Part shown: piece by piece, positions 1 through 8,625 of the stretch | How positions within the stretch are numbered: the stretch's first letter is position 1 | Layout: the number at the start of each line of letters is the position of its first letter | NCBI GenBank assembly: GCA_003697105.1 | Contig: RFFQ01000101.1 | Coordinates: 1-21,901, forward strand | From: Gemmatimonadota bacterium | GTDB taxonomy: Bacteria; 4572-55; J002 | Length of the DNA stretch: 21,901 nt | Reading direction: 5' to 3' | Translations under genes and position numbers: made by a program | The notes under the pieces: generated by a model | Databases searched by the model: none | What the model was told of the DNA's origin: nothing | What the model saw: only the letters and a program-made list of their open reading frames with translations

Positions 1-1
1 G

Positions 2-1393
2 ATCAGTTGGAAATTAAAGAAGCATTTCAATACGCAATTACCAGAAGACCTGCCGGAAGAAGAACGCTGGTTGGAACTCATTCCTCAAGACCGGCGAGGC
101 GCCCTGCAACTGGGCTTTTTTGAACTAAACGATCTTCCCGCTAGTGAGATATACAACTTGATGGATGCCACCTGGTTTGTGGATCGAACGGGTGTGATTG
201 AGGTCACCAATACTCCTCAGACCGTGGTGTTTACCCTCAACCGGTTCGGACTCCAACTAACCAAAACCCTGACCTTTTATCCGGGGCAATATTCGTTTGA
301 TTTGGGGGTTGATCTTCAAGGGATTTCCTCCGACGAATGGGAATACTACGAGATTACATGGCATCCGGGCATGAATTCCACGGAGAAAAATTATAAAGAT
401 GATACCAACTTTTTTGCGGGAATCTCCAATGTGGGAAATCGTATTAACACCAAAATGTTAAGAAAAATTCAAAAACAAGAAAAAATTGTAATTGGCGATC
501 AACATCGTGCTCAAGATGAAGTCATCTGGTCTGGGTTGAAGACCAAATATTTCACGGCGGTGGTCATTCCAGAGGAGCCGGGGGTCGAAGTCCGGTTTGG
601 TGGCTCCAAAATGAATGCGCATTATATCGATTTTGAATTGGTCGTTCCGGCATATGTGAGCACATTCCGCGTTTATGTGGGACCGATCGATTTTGACGGC
701 TTAAAAGCCGAAGGACACCAACTGGAAAAATTACTGGATTTAGGTAAATATATCGGCTTTATCAGCCGTCCCATGTTGGAACTGTTCCTCTTCTTACACC
801 AATTTATCCCCAATTATGGCATTATTATCATCCTATTTTCAATTATGATGAAGACTGTATTTTATCCATTCAACAAAAGCAGTTACACCTCCATGCGAAA
901 AATGCAGGAAATTCAACCGAAAATGAAGGAACTGCAAGAAAAATACAAAAATAACCCCCAACAACTTCAAAAAGAGATGATGGAGTTGTATAAGGAGCAC
1001 GGAGTCAACCCCCTCAGTGGCTGTCTGCCAATGTTACCCCAAATCCCGATATTTTTCGCCTTGTTCCGGGTTTTACGGGCAACGGTGGAACTGCGAAGTG
1101 CCGGTTTTATTCCCATCTGGTTGGAAGACCTTTCGCAACCGGATCCCTTCTATGCCCTGCCAATTATGATGGGGATTACGATGTTTATCCAGCAAAAAAC
1201 CTCCCCACAATCCGCGGCAGCGGCGACAAATCCACAACAAAAAATGATGATGTACATTCTGCCATTTGTCATGACATTTATGTTTTTGAATTTTCAGGCA
1301 GGATTAGTCCTTTATTGGTTTACGAATAATATCTTAACTGTTATCCAACAATATATGATTACCCATAGCCATACCAAGAGTCAGCAAGCATGA
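2..1393 (+). CDS. yidC: Membrane protein insertase YidC (5' partial)
   Basis: YidC (Oxa1/Alb3 family) inserts and folds inner-membrane proteins, alone or with SecYEG. The reading frame is open from base 2, so the N-terminus (first membrane segment and start of the periplasmic domain) lies outside the window; about 463 residues are visible. The first half is a beta-rich periplasmic domain of the Gram-negative type. The second half is the conserved insertase core: a hydrophobic segment around LFLFLHQFIPNYG, then MMKTVFYPFNKSSYTSM, a charged cytoplasmic hairpin (QPKMKELQEKY), the hallmark NPLSGCLPMLPQIPIFFALF, and further membrane segments ending YWFTNNILTVIQQY. The groove arginine of E. coli YidC appears as lysine (MMKTV), which I recall from other lineages. 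jag starts 25 bases downstream, a widely conserved pairing. Identification is very secure. Confidence 0.97.
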   Translation: MSWKLKKHFNTQLPEDLPEEERWLELIPQDRRGALQLGFFELNDLPASEIYNLMDATWFVDRTGVIEVTNTPQTVVFTLNRFGLQLTKTLTFYPGQYSFDLGVDLQGISSDEWEYYEITWHPGMNSTEKNYKDDTNFFAGISNVGNRINTKMLRKIQKQEKIVIGDQHRAQDEVIWSGLKTKYFTAVVIPEEPGVEVRFGGSKMNAHYIDFELVVPAYVSTFRVYVGPIDFDGLKAEGHQLEKLLDLGKYIGFISRPMLELFLFLHQFIPNYGIIIILFSIMMKTVFYPFNKSSYTSMRKMQEIQPKMKELQEKYKNNPQQLQKEMMELYKEHGVNPLSGCLPMLPQIPIFFALFRVLRATVELRSAGFIPIWLEDLSQPDPFYALPIMMGITMFIQQKTSPQSAAAATNPQQKMMMYILPFVMTFMFLNFQAGLVLYWFTNNILTVIQQYMITHSHTKSQQA

Positions 1394-1406
1394 GTGTGAT
1401 AAAGAG

Positions 1407-1412
1407 AAGGAG
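1407..1412 (+). promoter_or_regulatory. Ribosome binding site deciding the jag start
   Basis: AAGGAG directly abuts an ATG at 1413 (no spacing) but lies 6 bases before the in-frame ATG at 1419. The spacing favours 1419 as the real start, giving a protein beginning MALIAEGKT. Confidence 0.65.
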
Positions 1413-1418
1413 ATGAGC

Positions 1419-2210
1419 ATGGCGTTAATTGCAGAAGGAAAGACCATTGAAGATGCGTTAATATCCGCAATGAAACAATTAGGTGTAACCGATAAAACCG
1501 AAATCGAGTATGAAATTAAACAAGACAAAAAGGGAGGGTTTTTAGGACTTTTCGGCAAACCTGCCGTGATTCGAGCTTGGGTCAAATCCAGTGAAACAAG
1601 CCAGTACAATACACGTCCCGAACCGGTGACAAGTTTAGAAGGTCGTGCCTCTCGCGAACCCCAACTCAGTGCGGAAGAAACCTACCTTGTTGAACGGGCA
1701 CACCACCATTTACAGACCATTTTGGAACACATGGGCTTCAACCCCACCATCACCCATCACCGCCGAAATGGGGTTTTCTTTTTTAATATTGATGTGGAAG
1801 AAGCTGATAAAAGTGGTATTCTTATTGGTAAAAAGGGTCAAACACTGGGGGCATTGCAACACATCATCAACCGGCTGATCGGCTTAGAAGAACATAGTGA
1901 GACCATAAAGATTGTTCTGGATGTTTCGGGATACCGTTACAAACGAGATAATTTTTTGCGAGCCAAAGCCCAATCTTTGGCGGCGACGGTCAAAGCCAAA
2001 GGAGAAGAAGTGATGCTATCACCGTTACACTCCTCAGACCGGCGGGTAGTACACGCCACGCTCAGCGAAGACCCCAATGTCCGTACCTATACCGTTGGAG
2101 AAGGCTTATACCGGAACATTGTCATCGCTCCCAATAAACAGAAACGCAATGGTGTAAAAGCCGCTTCCAAACCGCCGAAACCCAAACGTCACTATGAAGA
2201 TATGAGTTGA
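1419..2210 (+). CDS. jag: Jag/KhpB RNA-binding protein (Jag-N, KH, R3H)
   Basis: KhpB (Jag, SpoIIIJ-associated protein) is a cytoplasmic single-stranded nucleic-acid-binding protein linked in Gram-positive bacteria to RNA regulation and cell elongation or division. The order seen is Jag-N at about residues 1-50 (EGKTIEDALISAMKQLG and the GGFLGLFGKP signature), a variable linker, a KH domain with the GKKG loop at about residues 137-140 (GILIGKKGQTLG), and an R3H domain (RDNFLRAKA ... SDRRVVH). The length of about 263 aa is normal. The start at 1419 is chosen from ribosome-binding-site spacing; 1413 would add two residues. It lies immediately after yidC, its usual partner. The basic tail (residues rich in K, R and P) may add RNA affinity (inference). 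Confidence 0.93.
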   Translation: MALIAEGKTIEDALISAMKQLGVTDKTEIEYEIKQDKKGGFLGLFGKPAVIRAWVKSSETSQYNTRPEPVTSLEGRASREPQLSAEETYLVERAHHHLQTILEHMGFNPTITHHRRNGVFFFNIDVEEADKSGILIGKKGQTLGALQHIINRLIGLEEHSETIKIVLDVSGYRYKRDNFLRAKAQSLAATVKAKGEEVMLSPLHSSDRRVVHATLSEDPNVRTYTVGEGLYRNIVIAPNKQKRNGVKAASKPPKPKRHYEDMS

Positions 2211-2212
2211 TC

Positions 2213-2216
2213 GAGG
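2213..2216 (+). promoter_or_regulatory. Ribosome binding site deciding the ispD start
   Basis: GAGG lies 8 bases before ATG 2225. An upstream in-frame TTG at 2207 would overlap the jag stop and has no comparable site, so 2225 (MGTPVVTAV) is preferred. Confidence 0.5.
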
Positions 2217-2224
2217 ATTATCGA

Positions 2225-2938
2225 ATGGGGACTCCGGTCGTCACCGCCGTCATCCCCGCCGGGGGAAGAGGTTCGCGGGTAAAATTGCCCGTTGAAAAAC
2301 AGTTTGCCACCCTCCATGGTAAACCGTTGCTCTCCTACTCCTTAATGACCCTACAACAATGTGATGAAATTCAACATGTGGTGGTGGTTGTTCCGGCAGA
2401 CCGGCTCGATTATACCCAAACTGAAATTATTCAACCTTATCAACTTGATAAGGTGCGGTGCGTTGTTTCCGGAGGGAAAACCCGTCAGGCATCCATCTGG
2501 AATGGCATACAAGCCGTCCCTCCGGAAACAACAATAATTACGGTCCATGACGCCGCCCGACCATTTGCCTCAGCACACCTTTTTACGGTATCCGTCCAAA
2601 CCTGTTTAACAGAAGCCGCCGTGATTGTGGCACTCAAAGCAAAAGATACGATCAAACTAGACCAACACGGGTATGTGGGGAAAACCCTTGACCGCAACTT
2701 GGTTTGGCTGGCACAAACCCCCCAAACGTTTTCTGCCGGCTTGCTCCGCGAAGCCTACCAGCGTGCCTTGAAAGAGGGCTTCACCGGCACCGATGATGCC
2801 TCGTTAATTGAGCGGCTCTCGCACCCGATTCGTGTGATCCCCGGCGAAGAAACCAACCGGAAAATCACCACACCGGCAGATTATCAGTGGGCAGAATTTT
2901 ATCTTTCCTCCCAAAAACATCTTGATTCTCATCGCTAA
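2225..2938 (+). CDS. ispD: 2-C-methyl-D-erythritol 4-phosphate cytidylyltransferase
   Basis: IspD makes CDP-methylerythritol from MEP and CTP, the third step of the MEP (non-mevalonate) isoprenoid pathway, in the cytoplasm. Visible motifs are the N-terminal nucleotide-binding AVIPAGGRGSR with the following lysine in PVEKQF, VVSGGKTRQASIWNG, HDAARPF (metal and substrate region), KAKDTIK, WLAQTPQTF, GTDDASLIER and the C-terminal GEETNRKITTPADYQWAE. The length of 237 aa is typical. The first glycine-loop position reads PAGG rather than the more common PAAG. The gene sits 14 bases after jag and 18 bases before ispF, the enzyme acting two steps later; ispE is not in the window. There is no sign of damage. 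Confidence 0.96.
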   Translation: MGTPVVTAVIPAGGRGSRVKLPVEKQFATLHGKPLLSYSLMTLQQCDEIQHVVVVVPADRLDYTQTEIIQPYQLDKVRCVVSGGKTRQASIWNGIQAVPPETTIITVHDAARPFASAHLFTVSVQTCLTEAAVIVALKAKDTIKLDQHGYVGKTLDRNLVWLAQTPQTFSAGLLREAYQRALKEGFTGTDDASLIERLSHPIRVIPGEETNRKITTPADYQWAEFYLSSQKHLDSHR

Positions 2939-2950
2939 ATCCGCTATGCT
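2922..2950 (+). promoter_or_regulatory. Possible internal promoter at the ispF start
   Basis: TTGATT (2922-2927) and TATGCT (2945-2950) are separated by 17 bases, each matching 4 of 6 consensus positions. The predicted transcription start falls on the A of the ispF ATG (2957), which would give a leaderless mRNA. No Shine-Dalgarno sequence precedes ispF. The match is modest and may be chance. Confidence 0.25.
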
Positions 2951-2956
2951 TATCCT

Positions 2957-3448
2957 ATGATACGAATTGGTTTTGGATACGACGTACATGCCTTTGCCTC
3001 CGAACGGCCCTTAATTTTAGGGGGGTGCACAATACCCCATTCCCACGGGTTACAGGGGCATTCGGATGCCGACGTCCTACTGCACGCCATCTGCGATGCC
3101 TTGTTTGGCGCCCTGGCATTGGGTGATATTGGCACACACTTCCCCGATACAGACCCTCAATATAAAGGGATTGATAGCGGGTTATTGCTACAAAAATGCT
3201 ATCGCATCGTGAGGGAACATGGCTACCAATTGGGTAACGTCGATGTAACCGTCGCAGCACAAACTCCGAAACTTGCCCCCTATATTCCCCATATCCGGGA
3301 AAATGTGGCACGCCTGATGGAAGTGTCCACCAGTCAGATTTCTGTAAAAGCCACCACAACCGAAAAACTCGGCTTTGTCGGTGAGAAAAAAGGAATTGCA
3401 GCGTATGCTGTGGTACTCATCCAGCTCGCAAACCCTGAAAGAGAGTAA
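2957..3448 (+). CDS. ispF: 2-C-methyl-D-erythritol 2,4-cyclodiphosphate synthase
   Basis: IspF cyclises CDP-ME 2-phosphate to MEcPP with release of CMP, the fifth step of the MEP pathway; it works as a homotrimer with zinc at each active site. The zinc ligands are visible as D9 and H11 (GYDVHAF) and H43 ([16 protein letters not shown]). The [16 protein letters not shown] loop and the C-terminal [21 protein letters not shown] (CMP-binding) are also intact. The length of 163 aa is normal. The gene follows ispD by 18 bases and ends 3 bases before the glgC-type gene, so these are probably co-transcribed. No ribosome binding site is evident upstream, unlike most genes here. Confidence 0.97.
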   Translation: MIRIGFGYDVHAFASERPLILGGCTIPHSHGLQGHSDADVLLHAICDALFGALALGDIGTHFPDTDPQYKGIDSGLLLQKCYRIVREHGYQLGNVDVTVAAQTPKLAPYIPHIRENVARLMEVSTSQISVKATTTEKLGFVGEKKGIAAYAVVLIQLANPERE

Positions 3449-3451
3449 ACG

Positions 3452-4708
3452 ATGGGAAACGTCATTGCAATGATTTTAGCCGGTGGTAAAGCGGATCGCT
3501 TGAGCGTGATCTCAAAAGAACGGGCAAAAAGTGCCGTCCCCTTTGGGGGAAAATACCGGATTATTGATTTTGCGTTGAGTAATTGTGTCAATTCCAACAT
3601 TTATACCGTTGGGGTGTTGACCCAGTATCTGCCCCGCTCCTTAAACAAACACATCGGGACAGGCATCCCGTGGGATTTAAATCGACGCTGGGGTGGGGTA
3701 AAACTGTTACCCCCCTACATCCAGCGTTCCAATACAGAATGGTATTTGGGTACGGCAGATGCCCTTGGCCAAAATATTGATTTTATGGACCACTATAACC
3801 CGGAGTTGGTGCTGGTGTTGTCCGGCGATCATGTTTATAAAATGGATTACCGCCAGTTGATTGCCTTTCACAAAGCGAAAAATGCCGATATTACCCTATC
3901 GCTCTCGCCGGTCCCGGCCGAGCAAATGGATCGGGTAGGCACTGTGGAGGTGGACACGAATGATCGCATTATCACCTTTCAGGAAAAAGTACTTCAGGCT
4001 AAATCAAACCTAGCTTCGATGGGAATTTACCTGTTTGACTATTCCTTTCTAAAAGCCCAATTACAACGCCAAAATGTATTCGATATTGTCCGCCACATCA
4101 TCATTAATGGTTTGCAACAACACCGCATATTTGGGTACCGTTTTGACGGTTATTGGCGAGATATTGGTACCATTCAATGTTATTATGATGCCAATATGGA
4201 ATTATTAACTGATCCGCCTGCCCTAATTTTGGATGAGCGTAACCGGGTCATCCACACCCAAAGTGAAGAGCGCCCACCGGTGAAATTTGGCGCCAATGCG
4301 GATGTCGTAAATTCTGTACTCTCCAACGGCGGCATTGTGAACGGGCGCGTAATTCGATCCGTGTTGTCCCCCGGAGTGGTGGTCGAAGACGGGGCAATTG
4401 TTCAAGATGCCATCATCTTTAATGATACCCGTATCCGGCGTGGTGCCAAGGTGGATCGAGCCATTCTGGATAAAAACGTGGTTGTCGAAGAAGGATGCGT
4501 CGTGGGAGAAGGGGATGATTTCACCGGAAGTCAAAAACATCGGGATTTAATCTCAGGTATTACCTTGATTGGCAAAGGAACCGTTTTGCCACCTAACTAT
4601 CGACTGGGTCGAAATTGTATCCTAGATATTCACCTCAGACCAGAAGACCTGCCGGGAGATGCCCTTCAGAGTGGGTCGTATGTGGAAAATAGACACGATC
4701 CAGATTAA
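3452..4708 (+). CDS. glgC: Glucose-1-phosphate adenylyltransferase (ADP-glucose pyrophosphorylase)
   Basis: GlgC makes ADP-glucose from glucose 1-phosphate and ATP, the committed step to bacterial glycogen. The N-terminal nucleotidyltransferase domain shows the KRAKPAV-equivalent [49 protein letters not shown], the [11 protein letters not shown] active-site block, ASMGIYLF and [16 protein letters not shown]. The C-terminal third is a left-handed beta-helix with hexapeptide-like repeats ([36 protein letters not shown]). At 418 aa it has the usual length. Two signature deviations stand out: the phosphate loop reads AGGKADRL where GGxGxRL is expected, and RAKS replaces RAKP. Catalytic Arg, Lys and Asp look kept, so activity is plausible, but another sugar-nucleotide product cannot be excluded. 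It starts 3 bases after ispF; no other glycogen gene is in the window. Confidence 0.88.
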   Translation: MGNVIAMILAGGKADRLSVISKERAKSAVPFGGKYRIIDFALSNCVNSNIYTVGVLTQYLPRSLNKHIGTGIPWDLNRRWGGVKLLPPYIQRSNTEWYLGTADALGQNIDFMDHYNPELVLVLSGDHVYKMDYRQLIAFHKAKNADITLSLSPVPAEQMDRVGTVEVDTNDRIITFQEKVLQAKSNLASMGIYLFDYSFLKAQLQRQNVFDIVRHIIINGLQQHRIFGYRFDGYWRDIGTIQCYYDANMELLTDPPALILDERNRVIHTQSEERPPVKFGANADVVNSVLSNGGIVNGRVIRSVLSPGVVVEDGAIVQDAIIFNDTRIRRGAKVDRAILDKNVVVEEGCVVGEGDDFTGSQKHRDLISGITLIGKGTVLPPNYRLGRNCILDIHLRPEDLPGDALQSGSYVENRHDPD

Positions 4709-4748
4709 ACACAAATATCGGCTAACCCCCTGTTATTGTGTATCTTTT
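4709..4748 (+). terminator. Weak hairpin after glgC, possible terminator
   Basis: ACACAA (4709-4714) pairs with TTGTGT (4736-4741), extended by TA/TA past a bulge, and is followed by ATCTTTT. The stem is A/T-rich and short, so termination would be weak, but it lies at the expected end of the yidC-glgC operon just before a strong promoter. Confidence 0.3.
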
Positions 4749-4750
4749 GC

Positions 4751-4779
4751 TTGACTTATTATGGGGAATCCGTTATACT
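4751..4779 (+). promoter_or_regulatory. Sigma-70-like promoter for ribF-pilB-pilT-pilC
   Basis: TTGACT (4751-4756) and TATACT (4774-4779) are separated by an ideal 17 bases, each with 5 of 6 consensus positions. The predicted transcription start near 4786 gives a leader of about 44 bases before ribF. It lies in the 121-base gap between glgC and ribF, the largest gap in the window. Confidence 0.75.
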
Positions 4780-4829
4780 TTCACCGGTATTTAAGTTGAG
4801 ATGCTCATTTTTTAAACTTGTTAAATTGA

Positions 4830-5771
4830 ATGAAAATCATAACTGTTGATCACCGCCCCCATGACCCGCGAACACGACTCCCGGCAGAAACCGTAACAAC
4901 AATTGGCATGTTCGATGGTGTTCATACTGCCCATCAAGCCATTTTAAGGAAGATGGTTACCACAGCTCAGCAGCACCGGCGGTTAAGTGTGGTAATCACA
5001 TTCTCACCACACCCACTGCGCGTCATTGCTCCCGAAAGAGCACCCCAGCTCCTTACGGTGGATGTCGAAAAATTTCGAGTGATGGAACAGTTGGGCATTG
5101 ACGTGTTAGTTGTGGCAGATTTCCAACCGGAATTTGCCCAGATGCTACCGGATGATTTTATCCGCCATATGCTCCTTGATTTTATGACCACACGCCACGT
5201 GCTGGTTGGTTACGATCATGGATTTGGCAAAAACCGCAGTGGCGATACCAATCTCCTGAAAGCCATTGGCAGAATGAACGGCTTTACCGTAGAAATTGTA
5301 GAGCCGATTATCCAAGCCGATGGAATGCGCGTTGGGAGCACACCGTTACGCCAAGCCGTATTGGCTGGCGAATGGGAAACTGTCCAAAATATGCTGGGAC
5401 GGCGTTATGAGCTTACCGGCACCGTCGTTCATGGCGATCACCGCGGGCATGATTTAGGATTCCCCACCGCGAATTTAGACCTGCCCCCGGAAAAACTGCT
5501 TCCTCCAGATGGCGTTTACGCCGTCTATGTGGAGCTTGAAGGATGTCGCCACAAAGGGGTGATGAATGTCGGGACGCGCCCTACTTTTGAAGAAACGAAA
5601 CGGCAGGTTGAAGTTCATCTGCTTGATAACCATCAGATGTTATACGGCAAAACCCTTCGGGTGGAAATAGAGGCATTTCTCCGCCCGGAACAGCGATTTG
5701 CTTCAACAGAGAATCTCCAATATCAAATCAAGAATGATATTGCACGAACCCGAGAAATTTTAACCGAATAA
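4830..5771 (+). CDS. ribF: Bifunctional riboflavin kinase / FAD synthetase
   Basis: RibF phosphorylates riboflavin to FMN and adenylylates FMN to FAD. The N-terminal FAD-synthetase half (about residues 1-180) shows TIGMFDGVHTAHQ, VITFSPHP, LVGYDHGFGKNRSGD and VGSTPLRQAV. The C-terminal flavokinase half shows GRRYELTGTVVHGDHRGHDLGFPTANLDLP, DGVYAVYV, GVMNVGTRPTFEE and the FLRPEQRF segment. At 313 aa the length is standard. The HxGH nucleotidyltransferase motif reads HTAH: both histidines remain but glycine is replaced by alanine. There is no clear ribosome binding site before ATG 4830 in an A/T-rich leader. The gene is first in the transcription unit and pilB follows after 22 bases, so flavin synthesis and pilus ATPases probably share a promoter, without an obvious functional link. 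Confidence 0.95.
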   Translation: MKIITVDHRPHDPRTRLPAETVTTIGMFDGVHTAHQAILRKMVTTAQQHRRLSVVITFSPHPLRVIAPERAPQLLTVDVEKFRVMEQLGIDVLVVADFQPEFAQMLPDDFIRHMLLDFMTTRHVLVGYDHGFGKNRSGDTNLLKAIGRMNGFTVEIVEPIIQADGMRVGSTPLRQAVLAGEWETVQNMLGRRYELTGTVVHGDHRGHDLGFPTANLDLPPEKLLPPDGVYAVYVELEGCRHKGVMNVGTRPTFEETKRQVEVHLLDNHQMLYGKTLRVEIEAFLRPEQRFASTENLQYQIKNDIARTREILTE

Positions 5772-5793
5772 CCGCTCTGGAAGGTGAATACTT

Positions 5794-7485
5794 ATGGCAA
5801 TGTTAGGCGAAATGCTGGTCGCGGCAGGCGAGATCAGTAAAGATCAATTAAATGAAGCCCTTGAAGAGTCCAAAAAAAGTAGTGAGCGCTTAGGGTACCA
5901 TCTGGTCAAAAAAGGCTTTATCGATGAAAATAAGCTATTGCCCTATTTAAGCAAGCAATACTCTATCCCCGCTATCGATCTTGATGATTATGAAATTCCA
6001 GAGGACGTGATTAAATTAATCCCTGCCGATCTCGCCGTGAAATATCAAGTCGTACCCATTAACAAGATGGGACGATCCCTGACAGTAGCTATCGCCGACC
6101 CCGGCGATGTTTTTGCCGTGGACGATTTGCGATTTCGAACCGGCTATGACATCGATTTGGTTGTGAGTCCTGAATCAGCCATTCGGAAAACCATCGATAA
6201 GTATTATGAAAAAGCGGATTCACGTTATCATCAAATTCAAAAAGAAATTCTAGAATCCGAAGACCTTTCCGTCGAGCATATTGACGAGTCTATGGCATCT
6301 GGCACCGACGTCACCGATGACGCGGATGCCGCCCCCGTGATTAAACTGGTGAATTCCATGTTAGCGGATGCCGTGGTCAAAAAAGCCAGTGACATCCATG
6401 TGGAATGCTTTGAAAAGTTTATGCGAGTGCGTTTCCGAGTTGATGGTGTCCTGAGCGAACAGCCGGCGCCCCCCAAGCAAATGCAAAATGCCGTGATTTC
6501 CCGTCTTAAGATTATGGCAGAATTGGATATTTCGGAACGCCGTGTCCCGCAAGATGGACGAATTCGTATCCGGATGAAAAATAAAACCGTCGATTTCCGC
6601 GTATCCACCATGCCAACCGTCTTCGGGGAAAAAGTCTGCTTACGGATTTTGGATCAGAGTAACTTGATGCTCGATATGACCAAATTGGGGTTTGAACAAC
6701 TCGCCTTGGAACGGCTACAAAATGCCCTATCCAAATCCCAAGGAATGGTGCTTGTGACCGGACCCACCGGAAGCGGTAAAACCGTGACCCTCTATTCCGC
6801 GATGAGCGGCCTCAATGATGTGAGTGTCAATATCAGTACCGCCGAAGACCCGGTTGAGTTTAATCTGGTTGGAATTAATCAGGTCTATTGCCGGCCCGAA
6901 ATCGGGATGACCTTCGCTGCCGCATTGAAAGCGTTCTTGCGCCAAGACCCAGACATCATCCTGATCGGCGAAATCCGGGATTTAGAGACCGGGTCTATCG
7001 CCATTAAAGCCGCTATGACCGGTCACTTAGTGCTGAGTACCCTGCACACCAACAGTACTGCCGCCACCATCAACCGAATGCTCGATATGGGACTTGAACC
7101 CTTTAATATTGCCACCGCGGTGATTTTAATTCAGGCACAGCGCCTCGCCAAACGAATCCATGCGGACTGTAAAGTGCCGGAAGAAATACCCGATAAAGCC
7201 TTTAAGCAACTCGGTATTGATCCTGCAAAAATGCGGGGAAAAACATTTTATACCGGTAAAGGCTGTGATGTGTGTGGTGGAACCGGATTAAAGGGCCGGA
7301 TGGGGATATTTGAAGTCATGCCAATCTCACCCGCCATTGAACGAATGATTCTGGAAGGTGCATTAACCCCGGACTTGGAAGCTCAAGCGATCAAAGAAGG
7401 AATGCACACGTTACGGATGGATGCCCTCGTTAAATTTGCCAAAGGATTCCTATCCATTAAAGAAGTTATCCGGGTCGCCGGTTAA
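5794..7485 (+). CDS. pilB: Type IV pilus assembly ATPase PilB (GspE family)
   Basis: PilB is the hexameric cytoplasmic motor that drives pilus extension. At 563 aa it has the usual length. An MshEN-type N-terminal domain (GEMLVAAGEISKDQLNEAL ... LGYHLVKKGFI; IPADLAVKYQVVPI) precedes the ATPase core: Walker A GPTGSGKT at residues 323-330, the Asp box around STAEDPVEF, Walker B LIGEIRD at 390-396 and the His box TGHLVLSTLHTNS. The zinc element is unusual: the common C-x2-C pair reads H456-A-D-C459, followed by C491-x2-C494, giving an HCCC site. GGAAGG lies 9 bases before ATG 5794. It lies between ribF and pilT. MshEN domains can bind cyclic di-GMP in some homologues; whether this one does is not resolved here. 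Confidence 0.95.
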   Translation: MAMLGEMLVAAGEISKDQLNEALEESKKSSERLGYHLVKKGFIDENKLLPYLSKQYSIPAIDLDDYEIPEDVIKLIPADLAVKYQVVPINKMGRSLTVAIADPGDVFAVDDLRFRTGYDIDLVVSPESAIRKTIDKYYEKADSRYHQIQKEILESEDLSVEHIDESMASGTDVTDDADAAPVIKLVNSMLADAVVKKASDIHVECFEKFMRVRFRVDGVLSEQPAPPKQMQNAVISRLKIMAELDISERRVPQDGRIRIRMKNKTVDFRVSTMPTVFGEKVCLRILDQSNLMLDMTKLGFEQLALERLQNALSKSQGMVLVTGPTGSGKTVTLYSAMSGLNDVSVNISTAEDPVEFNLVGINQVYCRPEIGMTFAAALKAFLRQDPDIILIGEIRDLETGSIAIKAAMTGHLVLSTLHTNSTAATINRMLDMGLEPFNIATAVILIQAQRLAKRIHADCKVPEEIPDKAFKQLGIDPAKMRGKTFYTGKGCDVCGGTGLKGRMGIFEVMPISPAIERMILEGALTPDLEAQAIKEGMHTLRMDALVKFAKGFLSIKEVIRVAG

Positions 7486-7500
7486 TAAGGAGTACCGGAA

Positions 7501-8589
7501 ATGATTAATTTACGCCAATTACTGGAAGAAATGATCCAACGGGGCGCCTCGGATTTGCATTTAACGGTCGGTGTTCCTCCCAAAATTCGGGTTGATGGGA
7601 AATTGGAAAGCCTTAAATATGAACCCTTAACCCGTGAAGATACCCAACAAGCAGCTTACAGCGCCCTCACTGATGAACAGAAAAAACGCTTTGAAATTGA
7701 TAATGAGTTGGATTTTTCGTTTGGTGTGACGGGATTAAGCCGGTTTCGGGGAAATCTGTACTTGCAAAAAGGCAGTGTGGGCATCGCGATTCGCCGTATT
7801 CCCTATGAAATTTTAACCTTCAAACAATTGGGTCTGCCTCAGGTGGTGGAAGAACTCGCCAACCGTGCCCGAGGATTGGTCTTAGTCACCGGACCGACCG
7901 GTAGTGGAAAATCAACTACTTTAGCCGCCATGATTGACAAAATCAACCGGGAACGTTCGGAACACATCATCACCATTGAAGACCCCATTGAGTTCCAACA
8001 CCAGCATAAAAAGTGTATTGTCAACCAACGAGAGGTGGGTAGTGATACCCAATCATTTCATAATGCGTTGCGGCATGTCCTCCGCCAAGACCCCGATGTC
8101 GTCTTAATCGGTGAAATGCGGGACATGGAGACCATTGAAGCCGCCTTACGCATTGCAGAAACGGGTCACTTAACATTTGCGACCTTGCACACCAATTCCT
8201 GTGCGGAAACCATTGGACGGATTATCGATGTATTTCCTTCGGGACAACAAGCACAAGTCCGGGCACAATTGGCATTTGTGCTGCAAGGGGTCGTCACCCA
8301 GACCCTTCTCCCCAAAGCCTCTGGGCGAGGGCGGGTCATGGCAATGGAAATTATGATTGGGACACCTGCCATCGCCGCAACCATCCGCGATGCGAAAGAA
8401 CACCAAATTTATAGCTTGATTCAAGCCGGACGAGCCTATGGGATGCAAACCATGAATCAATCCTTACTCGAATTAGTCTTATCAAAACAGGTTAAAGTGC
8501 GGGATGCCATGGTCCGTTCCGGGGATCGAAAAGAATTGGATGACATGCTTCGCAAGAGCGAGTTGGCGATGCAACAAAAACGCCGGTAA
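7501..8589 (+). CDS. pilT: Twitching motility retraction ATPase PilT
   Basis: PilT is the hexameric motor that depolymerises type IV pili, powering twitching motility. At 362 aa it has typical length. The PAS-like N-terminal domain begins with the family signature GASDLHLTVGVPPKIRVDG. The ATPase core shows Walker A GPTGSGKS at residues 131-138, the Asp box ITIEDPIEF, Walker B LIGEMRD at 202-208 and the His box TGHLTFATLHTNS from residue 221. The C-terminal AIRNLIR retraction motif is only partly matched (AIAATIRDAK). AAGGAG precedes the ATG with good spacing, 15 bases after pilB. The absence of the zinc element and MshEN domain separates it from PilB. Retraction is the expected role, although the divergent AIRNLIR segment leaves some room for a PilU-like accessory role. 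Confidence 0.94.
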   Translation: MINLRQLLEEMIQRGASDLHLTVGVPPKIRVDGKLESLKYEPLTREDTQQAAYSALTDEQKKRFEIDNELDFSFGVTGLSRFRGNLYLQKGSVGIAIRRIPYEILTFKQLGLPQVVEELANRARGLVLVTGPTGSGKSTTLAAMIDKINRERSEHIITIEDPIEFQHQHKKCIVNQREVGSDTQSFHNALRHVLRQDPDVVLIGEMRDMETIEAALRIAETGHLTFATLHTNSCAETIGRIIDVFPSGQQAQVRAQLAFVLQGVVTQTLLPKASGRGRVMAMEIMIGTPAIAATIRDAKEHQIYSLIQAGRAYGMQTMNQSLLELVLSKQVKVRDAMVRSGDRKELDDMLRKSELAMQQKRR

Positions 8590-8625
8590 CCTTTCCGCAA
8601 ATGAAACCAACAGGAGGTAATTTGC

